The notes below the pieces were generated by a model that worked only from the letters and a program-made list of their open reading frames with translations, made no database searches and was not told the DNA's origin. Of a stretch of DNA of 64,000 nt, positions 45,474-58,400 are shown in pieces. The stretch comes from Tubiluchus corallicola (Eukaryota; Priapulida; Priapulimorpha; Priapulimorphida; Tubiluchidae). Every line of letters starts with the position of its first letter. Position 1 is the first letter of the stretch. The position numbers and the translations under genes were made by a program. The stretch covers positions 165,978 to 229,977 of the forward strand of contig JAQGDQ010000150.1 in NCBI GenBank assembly GCA_030141605.1, given 5' to 3'.

Positions 45474-48400
45474 TTAGATTACCTGTATGTTGGTAACTAA
45501 ATGTGAGTATTGATGACGGGCAAATGTTCCAGTTTCACAGTTTTGTAATAATTTAGTACTAGCCACGACGAATCTTTCCAACTCATTGATTGTCTTCATC
45601 TCTACAAATATTATAATGAAATAAGACAAAGCGTGTCAGTCCTACGGCAGATCGTCCATTTCTACTTTTCTAAAATGTATGACTTATAAATGTGCTTTTG
45701 GCAACATAAACATAAACAAGATGGAGATTTTGGTAGTGCTTGTAGGTTATTAAGGATCATTTAGACGATTGTTTTTTTTGTCAAATCGGCTTGTCAGTTT
45801 TGGTTTGACAAACTAGTTTGATCGTGTAAACAATAAAACCAACAAACTTCTAGTTTGACAAACAAAATTTGATGATATCAAAGCGTCATGAATTCACCAA
45901 ACAAAAACTGACAAATTAAGACTCAACTGCCATTAGTGTTGTGCGCTCGTTACACCATATTGATTGTTCACTTTCGCGCAGGGGCCAGGAAATTTTGTCG
46001 TTATTAATCCAGCAAGTAGTATAAATATGCGACGATCAAGATTATTGGGTGTCGGCTGATACTGAAACCAGGAGGGTAGAAATAGTGGAAATACAAAGGA
46101 GATTTTGATTTTGCTTACAAAAGGAAAATTCTGATTTTGCCGTACTGCTTTATAGCAATCAACTAAACAGTTTGTGACAGTACTGTAGTTAAACTTATCA
46201 TAATAAATTGTCAAACATTGCAGGTGTCACATATACATATAATTCAAAAAGTCAGCAACACCCCAATCTTTGAAAATCAGGCTGTAACTGTCTCTTTCAA
46301 TTATTCGCTATAGCTATTATTTCATCCAAAGTTTTCTAACTCTTTTCCAATTTCTCCTGCTTTAATCATACAAGCTAGCCCTATAGACAACAAAGCACGT
46401 CTGCGTATTACCACCAAAATTTGACTGACACCCCTTGCTGAACAGTTATTACCAGAGTTTGATGGAGTAAAGTTGATATTGTCTAAAAGCCTATCAGTTT
46501 TTAGAGTGACAGTTTTTGTTTGCCAGTTTTAGTTTGACAATGATTGTGTAAAAGTAGAACTTATTGTGTAAAGGGACCACTAGTGAAATAATTTTTATGC
46601 TGCAAAAGAAATTTTGTGATGTGTTCAAATTTACCTAACATATCATTAAGCAGTTTCTTCAGGATGTGTTCTGTCACTTTAAATTTCACACACAATCTCC
46701 AACATACTTCTAATGCTGAGTTGCATAGATGCCTGTCTCTTGCACCATTATAGTCCATACCAACAAGAGCAATTAATGCTTCTGAACAAACTTGACCCAC
46801 AAATAACAGATTCATATCACTGAGAGATGATAGCGAAGTGAAAAACTGAATTACAGCTAACTGAGTTAATAAAGTTGTATGTAAGCAGCTCCCCTAAAAT
46901 AAAAACAAGAAAATATTCAAGTGTATGTCAATAGACAGGTATTGCATTTTTCAACGAAATTTTAATAAGGAAGGGGAAATTATCATGCACTAAATAAAGA
47001 TAGTGCATGTGAGAATTAGTGCTAGATATTAACGTCTCAATCACTACAGATTTGTGTTAATATTTTTTTTTGCTTGTATTCATCTTAATTTTGAATTCTT
47101 ACATGTTATTCTAATTTTTCTTGTTTTGTTTTTTCCCAAATGGAAGCTAAATTAGTATGCAAATTTTCATTTAAATTACAATTCATTTTAGAATAATTTA
47201 TGTTTTGGTTAACTCTTATATTTGTCATTGATCCATTACTGCATACTGTTGATTTGATAAAAAAAATCCATTATTATGATTAGTGTTTACATAGGTACCC
47301 AATTGTTATTTAAGATTCAGTGACAGTGAATAAATTGTAATCATTTATATTTGCAAATAAAAACAACCACTGGTCTATTTTAGCTAACTGTGTAATCTTA
47401 GTGACAAACATTTGGATATTACATGGTTAAGCCCTGAACATTAGCTACGAGTCACAAAAGTTAATGTTTTGTCACTGCACTGCATTTCCCAGACTAATTA
47501 CTTGTATTGCACGCTTTATCAATGAATCAGCTATAGCATAGGGGTTGTAATAATCAATTGTGGTTTTTGTGTGTCATTAAACTTTACAATCCATTTATTG
47601 GTATCACTGTTAGTAGCCCAAAAGCTTTTTATAAGTTAGAAAACCATTTCGTTTGGATAATTAAACCTTTTGCAAATAAATTGTTTTTGATAAAGTTTCG
47701 TAGGCCACCCTTTCAGCAAAAGTGGTATGATCTTCTATATGCTTGCAACTGATAGACATATAATCGCTGTTGGCCTGCTAATGGTGATGTACACTAAAAT
47801 ACTATATTTCAAATAATAATTTACTAAAGACCAAATCTAGTGTGTTTAAGTGAAGGTTGGCAGTGTCCCAATGCAGCTGTTGCCTGCTAGTCGGTATCTG
47901 TTGTACAGTATAAGTGCACCGCATCTGCATTTTCCCTGTTGCAACCAGGTAGGTATATCAGGCTTGGGTAATAAACAATGCAGGTAAGTATCTGTGTACC
48001 CGATGGAAACAATAATTTTAATTCGTGTGTAAAGTTTCATTTGACTTCAGTTTGATTCCAATTTTATTTTTAGTTAAGTCTTATGTGTTACTACATGCTT
48101 CTGATTTGCTTAGTACAATAGTCGCCGCTTAATAAAACCACCACAAGACCAACAACTAGCAATAAGTGGTGGAGTCTTAATAATAACTTAATAAGTGATC
48201 TTAATTGGCTGATTGCAGGTGTGTATAGTTTGCAAAGCACAATACATAAACGCTTCAACCTAATTAATATATTTAGGCTACTTCTATGTCTTTGTATTTT
48301 CCAGTGATTTCTTTCACTTGTATTTGCACTTTCTTTCAGACTTTTTTCATTTTCCAGTGTGTTTATCAGGAGTGTTGTTACAGGGTTGCAGCCTTCTAAA

Positions 48401-49387
48401 TTTATCTAACAACTCTAATATCCCCTGTGCATTTAACTTCCTGTGTTTCCATTTGCCTGACATAATTTAATGCCTTATGTACAAAAACTTTGCTTGCAGG
48501 CTCATGGGGCAGTCAGCTAATTTGTGTGCATACCGAATGACTCCAAGTTCATTCAGTAGACTAAAATGTACTTTGACAAGTATACCTTAGAAGTGTGACT
48601 TTGACTAAGAAGAGGCGAATCCAGGAAACGGGACTTAAATTTCAACTGTGTATCTTAAAAATAGGCACACTACCAAAAAAAAACTTTTATTTTTCGTTTT
48701 GCTATTGTTTTTGTCGCCTATTAATGAAAAGTTACTGAAATGTGATCTCATTAAATGGCACATTGGTTTTAGCCGAATTTTCTTAATAATAGTTACTATT
48801 GTTGGCGGAACTTTGTCAGCTAAACGGAGTTTACTCAGTAAGCAGTAGAATCGTGTAATGAGCTGATTACGACGATCTAAATTAATGACCTTCTAATTTA
48901 AAACCATAAAAATTACAAATTTAATGTACAAATGATAATACTGCTGCAAGCCAACAACTTTACAATCTACATCACAGCATTTAGTAGCTAGACTTCTCAG
49001 ATCATCTATATTGTTGGACCAATACAAAATTTTTGATAACACTGCTACTATCTGCTTTATAACCATGCAATAAAACAGCTGTTAGAATTTATTAAGGTAT
49101 CATATTTAGCCTTTTTGCAAACGCAGTGTAATACTAACAAATTTTCAAGCACCATTACACATAGTAACAAGTAATAAGCTTCATCTAGTAATAAGATCTA
49201 TTGGGTAATTCCGCACTGTGCCAAAACGATTTTAAAATATGGTTGGTTTTATTATCTGTATTTTTTTAAAAGGTGACTACTGTATTTCATATGAATTTAG
49301 TATTTACTATTTTCAATTTCTTTACTTTTCCATATCACTAGTACAATGTCAGTAACTTATTACATTATTTATATTAATAAAGTAATA

Positions 49388-49425
<38 letters not shown>

Positions 49426-52400
49426 CACATTTCTGCTTTTTAAATAATAAAAAATTGTAAAGCACAGCAGAATAACTATACTATTGGTATATATTTACTA
49501 TGGATCTGGATTTGGTTAGTATAGCCATCTTCATAGACTCAGAATTTGTAGATGGCGTGGCAGATGTACTGGAGTGCAGTGGAAGGTGCACAAGGAGAAG
49601 TAGTGGTCCAGTAGCATGGTGGAATCCATGGTGTTGATATGTATCTGGCCAGCTTCCAACTGTCATGTTTTCAGTTAATAATGTGTAATTCTGTAAATTT
49701 GTTTATCCCTTGGAAAGCAGAGTTCTTGCCATATTTAATTAATCATATTTCTATTATAATTTTAATACGTGCAGCAGTACTACAGCGCAGTAGCGGATAG
49801 CCCTATAGGCTGAATAGGCTGAAGCCTAAGGCCCGGGATCAAAAGGGGCCCGGCAAAATAAAACAAAAAAAATTTTTTTTTTGTAAAAAAAATAAATTGA
49901 CAAAAGAGCAAGGGGCCCTCCAAAATGTAATCATGTTTATATAGTCCTAGTCCACAACTCAAGGATCAAGAAGATATAATTTTTATCACAATCGGTGGGC
50001 AAAAACTCACAAAATTAAACAAACTTACAAACGACGAGAGCTCCACAAAAACACGTCAGCTCAGCAGTGTAGCAACATTTAAAAGGCCCGTTCCAAGCTG
50101 AAGCCTAAGGCCCATAAAATCATAATCTGCCGCTGCTACAGCGTAGTTTAGTATAGTACCTTTAGTACAGTGTTACCAATGCATATTGAGTAGTAATTAC
50201 CAGCAGATATCTTATTTGCTCAGTCATTGAATCCTGAACTTGTTCTTCATTGGGTAGTTGACAAACGCATAACACTATGTTCTGAAAGTTATTTAAAAAA
50301 ATCTGTAAATTGTGTGATGCAAATTACAAATATGAAGAATTATTATACATTATTAGTTTAAAAATTAGCAATTCGTGCAACAATGTACATTGACTGTGGA
50401 TATTAACTGACATACCATTAATAAAAAAATTAATTACAGAACACAATGTTTACGTTTTGAAGTAGCACTTTGTATATGTTAAAATAAGTTTGGAAAAGCA
50501 CCACTAGTCCAAATTTGACTTTATAATTTTCTCAGAAAACTGTCACTGAGGTAATACAAATGGTGAAGCACCAAGTATTCAAATCACTAGCCGAATGAAT
50601 TCAACATTAATGGGATATAACAACCATCTAAAATGACATACTATTCTATATGCTTGTGCTACACAGGTAAACTAGAACAGATATTGAAATTTATTATACA
50701 CTAGTTTTCTAACAAATTCTTCAACAATGTCGTGAGATTCATCAATAGTAGATTCATAATAGGTATCATACACAAATGTAGTTACACTTATAATTGCATT
50801 TACACTAGGCAGCATACAGCAGGTGAATTGTTGTCGCTTGCATTACACGTTTGTTTTTATGAATCTGTGCTTTTACTACTATTAAAATAATAATATTAAG
50901 TACGTGATTTAGAATTTCCAGTGGCGTATAATGAAAAAACAAATGATGCCTATTTTTCGGGCAGCAGTGCATTTATAATTACCCCTCGAGATTGTCACCA
51001 GCAGAACTAGTTGACAAACCCTTGAAGTCATAAATGCCTTAGTGACTCAAACTATGCATTATTTGTATACTATTTCTATGCTATGCCAAGTGTGCTAATA
51101 GCATATTATCTTAACGATAGCTGATAGCTGATAGCACGGATAGTCTTCTGAATTTTTTCTGTCAACTTTTGCATCAATATAATAATTATCATTGCTCGGA
51201 CATCTACTATCGGTTTCATTAGGTCCTGACAGATTCTCTCAATAAATGCAGGTGGGATTTTCATGCAAGTATGTAAACTTTCCATATTAAACTTCGCTAC
51301 CGACTGCTTAATTGCGATAACAGTTGCTTTTTGAACTGCGGTGTGGTGAGTGTGTAACTGCCATTAATGCAAATGATTTTCTAAATAGATTATACAAAAC
51401 AGATAGAATGTTTTATTAGAACGAATGTGATGTGCAAGATAAACAAAAAAATTATGATTGATACATTTTATGTCCAATTTTCAAACAAAATTTAGTAAAG
51501 TCATCACCTGCGATATAGCGTTTTCAAATGGCCATTTCTGGATATCGCATAAATTTGAACTATTAGGTCGAAATTTTGAGGTGTCGCACCCAATCAACAT
51601 TGAAACCAACCAATTGATGTAATATTCTGGTTTTGTCCACTCCTCACCATATTTAAGTTGTTGTACAAACCTGAAAAGTTTTTTCCATGTAATTTGTGGA
51701 AAGCACAATTCGTGAAAGGCTTTTGATAAGGGGATGTCAGATTAATTTATATAACAAAAAACTACATATGCTTATTTTATTCATTGCAATCCAGAAACAG
51801 GAAACATTGCATTGTGCAAACCGTAATGCTTCATTATCCACACTGACAATAACATAGTCATAATCTTTACGTAATTTACTGATTAAACAACGATGAAGCT
51901 GAAATACATTTTATACTGACTAAGGTCTGCAGTCCATTCAGTCAAATGCGATATATTTTAAAATGTGACTTTTTGTACAGACTGCACTAGTCGCACTAGC
52001 AGGAATTTGACGTTGCAATGGCTAGAGTTCTGGTGGAAAACACATAAATAAACAAAGATGCTAAGAAAAATTATGATTACATTTGGATACTGTAAACTTT
52101 TTTGTCAAGGAATATGAAGCGATATGGGCACTCCACATCATAACCCACAAATTAAACGAGAAAGACGAATAAACTCATTGTTGGAATGCACTTCAAACCA
52201 CCATGCCACAGATGTTCAATCCTGTTTTTGGAAATTGGTAGTATATTGGGAGTGAAATTATGTATTTTAATACTGAACATGTTTATTAGTTAACTGCTTG
52301 CTGTCACTATTTCAAGTAAGGAAAAGGTAATTATTTATATATTAGAGCTGCTTCCATATTCTATTAATTTTTGTTATTTTAGTGTTTTGAAGATGAACAA

Positions 52401-55400
52401 CATTTTTAAACCAGTTAGTAACGAGTTATACTAAGATAATAGTTGTGCAAACCATTATACGACTATCATACAGACAACATACTTGATAATATCTACCTGC
52501 AATGTAAAATTTGGAGCAAATATCTTATTGCCACAATATCTGTATTTCCTGATCTAGACCACTTTGTAAGTTTGATATATAACTCATTTTCAACTCTTGG
52601 TGCAAAATGGAGGAAATCAAAAACAGTCTTTTGCTGAGATGAACTAAACTTCGGCAATTTTTCTGAAATGATAATAACAAATTAAGTTGCGAGTGATTTA
52701 AAATGTCTTAGTGAGTGACACAACTAAAAGATAAAAATAGCAAGCACTTCCTTTCCTTTTTAACAAATCAGGACTGAAGACATTTTGATATTTTGCCTGT
52801 GAGAAAGTTTCCTAGGCAAATTTGCAATTATACAAAGAAAGAATTATATGAGTCTTGTAACAAGACTAAGAATACTACATACCAATAAAATGAGGCAGTT
52901 CAATAAGTAAAGCAGAAAGGAAATTCTCGTCTCCTTGAGCAGCTGCTACATGCATGAGTGAAAACAAAGTATTAAGATTTTCATATTTTGTTGGGGTGCT
53001 CAACACTGTCTTTGGTAGCAAGGTCAGCCAACTTGGTGTTTTGTCGCTTTGCCTAAAATACAGAACACAAAACGGTTTTTCTCGTAAATTGTAAACACTG
53101 TCACGTAAACACCAAATTAACTACATTATCTCCCGCTATCCGCTACATCATCTATAAAGGTATTTTTCGTGCAAGACGGAGAAAGAGGAAGAGGGGCAGA
53201 GAAGGAATCCAGAAAGAGAAACTTGTTGCGATTATGGATGGCGCTCAAACATAATCAAAAGAAACGCTTAACAAAGTAAATCAGCTTTCGTCATTTTAAT
53301 CTAACCGCTGTGGTACAGTCACATGATCATGACGCCATAGACTATATATCGTAACAAAAGAGAATGATAAAGAGACAGAGCGAAAGGGATAGGGAAGTTG
53401 TATTTTGACAAAAATGAGTCTGCGGGCATGGCGAGCAGTCAGGCGAAAATTGCTAATAAAACAAATTTAGCAAAAGTGAAAAAAGAATTTATCTAGACTG
53501 CTTTCAAACTGCTGCTCACGAATATTGGTTACTTCACATTTATGAGCAAACAAGAGTATGGCTGTGGCAACAATATTTGGAACTAAAACATACACAGAAT
53601 GGCAAACGTCAGTCACAAGCAGACGGCCAATCAGCTCTCCTTTTGTTTTATCTAACCGGCTGCTGCCGTATAACAAAAGCTACTCACAAACAGACGTGTA
53701 GATCTAGCCAGAATGAGCTGCAATAATGCCAAAACTGACCCATAAAGTCAATGTTTACTGGGGACATGGAGAATGTATTAAAAATTTGCAAAAATACAGC
53801 GAGAGTTAACATCAAGCGCGTGTTATTACTGTTGTTATTTTTTCCAGTCATACAAAATTTGTGCACCTAAAATTTATTTATCAGTAAAACACAGGCATTG
53901 TAGTGGTGAAACACTGTGCTTGGATAATAGTAATGCAGACATATAGCGCATGGAAAAGCTTAGAAAGAGTCAGATTTATAAGTTTCTTCAAGCCAAAACA
54001 AAGTTAAACAACTCTGCCACTAGATTAAATCTCTCCCAACTTGGGAGACAACATGAGCCGAACCCTTCTGAATTAAAAAAACCCTGCCTGACCCCAGGTA
54101 AGCTTAATATTTTTCAAGTTTTTATGCTGCTGCAAGAGATTTCCAAATACTACTCTAAGGCATAAAATACCATAAAATATTGTTTATTAAGCTCGAATGC
54201 CCAGTATCTGGGGTAACTAGCTTGTGTTGTTTAAACGTATATTGTTTACATAAGTCTTTTAGACTAATGATTTCATTGATCATGAGTAAGTTTTGAATCA
54301 AGGCACTGCAAACTAATTTTATTGCAGTATAATAAGCCTTTTCAGAGTTTCGTTTTGCGTACATGCAGTTGCTGTAGGTCAAAGGTTAAGTGAACCCAAG
54401 CAATACATCTTAACTACAACCTCCAAACGTGACATGGATAAAAGCAAAGCCATCTGTTGCATCAATTCAGTAACTTCAGTTGTTTACACTGACTTTACTT
54501 CATTATATGCATTAGTTTGTGCGTAGAGTTTCGTTAATCCTGTTAATCTTAATCAAAAACATTACAATACTAGATTTAACGAGTATCAAGTTGTCTGGTG
54601 TAGGACTAATGTTGTGAAATATTTCATCTCATTTATTGGTCCTACCACATGGTATCAATTTTGTCGTTAACAAGATCCAAAAAAGTTTGAAAGCTTCATT
54701 CTTAAAATTATATTAAAGGTTGAGCTTGTATGGTATATGACGTATGTTCGGATTCACAGTAAGCTACAGACTGGCCCCTATTGTGCTTCTGTTCATAAAT
54801 GTGTATATATTTTTATCCTAATATATATATATATCCTTTATATATCCTAATAGCAATCTCATATTCATTCTCATTCACATCATTTCACTAACCTAATCCT
54901 ACTAATTCCCATCTCCTGCACTCTCCACTATTATTCCGTCATTTTTACCTTCCCTTTTTGCACTCTAACACAAGCACCATTAATTGCATTATAGTCACAC
55001 AAGTAATGCTTCCAACTATAATGCAAGCAACAATTTACATAGATATCATGCCATGTCAATTTTATTATGAAATTAATGTAACTATGTATACCATGTTATC
55101 ATAACATATTCTGCTATATTGTATTGTTGTTTGGTGTTTTTGGAAAAAAAGAGTGGTTTAATTAGCGGAATCTTACTTGGGAACTAGGTAAGGTTTTATA
55201 ACTAGCATTTGTCCATTTTTCTTAATTACTTTCACAATGGCATGGGCTTCAAGGCATTGTCAAGTGTACACAAATGCGATGTCAAGTTCATTAAACATTT
55301 GACTTTTTCATGAGCATCATCAATTGCTGGAACTGTGAAAAGGCTTAGTAAAAATATTTTCGTCTCAAATTTGTATGGGAGTTCATATTTTTCATTAACA

Positions 55401-58400
55401 CCCACCACTTTGGTCATAGAATAACAACAACATTAAATCTTATATGCAAAATCTTGATAATTATAATGCACATATCCTTGAATGAAACAAGTGGGCTTAG
55501 CATATGTTGTCAACCTGTACATTTTAACATATAAGAAATAGCAAAATTTTATAATACTCATGAAAAATACTCTAGCACAGTAGCCACTACATTGCTATAT
55601 ACAAATAATAAATGTGTACTCACGAGAAACAGTAAGAGAGTTGTAGCGAGCAAAATGCTTCCAAAATGTGTTGCTTAGAGGCTGAGCTAGCTTGACACTT
55701 GTTAAAACAGTTGTAGGCTGCACTTGATATTTCTTGAATGATTCCTGTAATGTACCAATACATACAGTAGGCACCGCTTAATAGACTCACTTTGGGACCG
55801 ACGTGTTTTGACCCAATTAACCGACTGAACCTATTTAAAACCGATGGGTGTAGTACTACAGGTATAGAAGTATGGGTCATCAGCTTACTACGCACTGCAA
55901 CGGTTTTTAATGAACTTTAGAAACAAGCTAATCCCTAAATTCCTTTGTGCAGTAAAAATTAGAAAAAATATTTTAGAATATTAATTTATACAAATGAATT
56001 AGCAATAAGTTAAAAAGTATACTTTCCTAAATCACAGACTTTTCTAAGTCTGTTTATTTGCAAAAACTACAAAAATTCCTTCAAGGTCGGCTGCTTCATT
56101 TTCCGAGGAGAAGTTGGCCCACAAAGTTCTCGTAATTATGAAAACGTTGAAAATATGTTGTTGTGCGTGACTAAAACAGTTCTGAATCGTCTCCTCACTT
56201 ACATTGCTCTTATTTGCTGTACGATGTTTACTTTGTAAGTCATAAGGAATACCAGCTGATTACTGCGCCCGCATCTTTAACTGTTAACTGACTAAGCCTG
56301 AAAGCTTGATTGTTTCTACATACAACTGTACTTAACATGATTGTTTCTGCATACGTAGTGCACAAAAGGGAAGTAAAGATGACATAAAAGTAGGAAAGGT
56401 TCTTTGGGCACATACAAATATCTTATTTTAAGTAGGTGAAGGAGAAATATTGAGTCCATTAAGCGGAGTTATATGAGTCAATTACCGATAGTTTTTATGT
56501 ATATTTGAATAAAAGCGGCCTGTTCCAGGCATTTTTGAGTCAATTAAGCGATTGAATCTATTAACCGTGAGTCTATTAAGCGGCGCCTACTGCATAACAA
56601 AAATGTTAAAGAACACATATTGGATGATGTAAAATAATTTCAGTAGATGACATTACAAGTAAATATTAGCAGTTCTTAAAATGCAATTATTTTTTAATTT
56701 AATATTACATCATCACAAGCAACATGTTTAAATAATACAGTCAACCCTCTTCATGCTGCCTACATTCTGACAGGAAACAAGTTGACATTATAGCAAGTTC
56801 GGTATTATAACGAGGTGTGTTAAATCACAAAACAGTCAGATACAGTGTACACAACTTAGAGTCTGCAATTTTTACTCTAATAATTAATAAATTAAAAAAA
56901 TTATTAGATTAATCATAATTAATCACAATCATAATCATAATTAAATCCAATTTTTGTTCACATAATAAATGCATCATGTAATAATAGGCTGTACACCTAC
57001 TGCTCCACTAAACAAGTATATTGGTGGAATTTGTTTGGATGATAGGAAACAAGCAAATATCACGCTTCTTCCTGGCAAAAAAACAAGCCACATGTCTACA
57101 GTACAGCTTGCAAACAATCAGAACATGATAACACGCACTATTTTACACAACACAACGTCTAGCCTACGTCAGTGTTCAGCAGAGCATATAGCAGCCTCAA
57201 ACAGCTGGGACTGCATCAAGAAGATGCTGGTGTTAGTTGAAACTGCTAGCAGTATTTCCCCACAGAACATATGTATTAATTTGCCTGGCAGATAGTGGGT
57301 AATGGGAGGCAGTACAATGGGTTATTTTTATATACACTTAAATACAGTCATTTGATTCCTAGCTATTCTGCAAGTGCTAAATGAGTTTGACATCGATGAG
57401 ATATAACAAGGTTTGACTATACATAAATTTTAAACCCGAGCAAGTGTTTATGGAATTCCAGTAAATTATAATTACGGAAACAAGCTAAATTGGCAATACT
57501 TACCATCTTCCAAAGGTAACTTAATAAACAGCTCAACAATCTTGAGAGTACGCTTTAAATCTCCACCTTCATCGTTTTGTCCATTCAGCAGTGCTTTACT
57601 CAGGAACTTGCTTAACTTCTCTTTAAGAAGCTGTCCATCTAAAGTATGCCTTAACTTCGGATCAAGCAGTAAGCACATTAATTCAGCTACTGAAGTGTTT
57701 AATTGCACAGAAGATACCTGATAATTAAAAGTAAGACAATTACAAAACTTCACTGGTCATAGTTATAGTCAACATTATATATTTAACTAATCATGTCTAT
57801 TATGATTGTAGGCCTTTGCCACCATTTTGCTAAACCCTAACTGCATAATCTTAAACAGGAATTGCAACCAACCTTTTCAGATGTTTCTTCATTCAGTTCC
57901 ACTTTAAATTTATTTTTTCGTTTTATTTTGTTTAGGTTTTCATAAACAACATAAGGAAACCTAGCAAAGAACAGCTGTAAAATGTGTCTTTGTTGTTCTG
58001 CTTTCATCCATAAGTTCTGCATAATTAAAAAGTAAAATTAAAATTATCAACATTGAATTTCATGTGCAAGACATAGATATTAAAAGCAAAAAGACCATCA
58101 TGTAGTGTTAGTGTTAATAGTAACTAACTGATTTTAGATCACCTTCTGGTGTACATCCATTAGGCTGTGATTTTTATGTTAAATGTTAGTAATATAGTAA
58201 GTTTGTTACAATTAATTCTGTTATTTTAAAATAGCTTAAAGTAATTTGAAATTTACTTTGCAATCTGAAACGACCGGAATAACAAGCAACAGTAATAATG
58301 ATGTAAGGAAAAATTATTCAAAAGACTCACTCCTTCATTATCTGCATCTTTAGTTAACTGTTTCAAGTAATATACAATGTGCAGCATTACATCTATCACA

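Noticed and set aside
55232-55417. 61-codon minus-strand frame in TEX10 intron 7, tested as a TEX10 exon
   Set aside because: It does not match the TEX10 family. Exons 7 and 8 join in frame without it, and no acceptor/donor pair fits.
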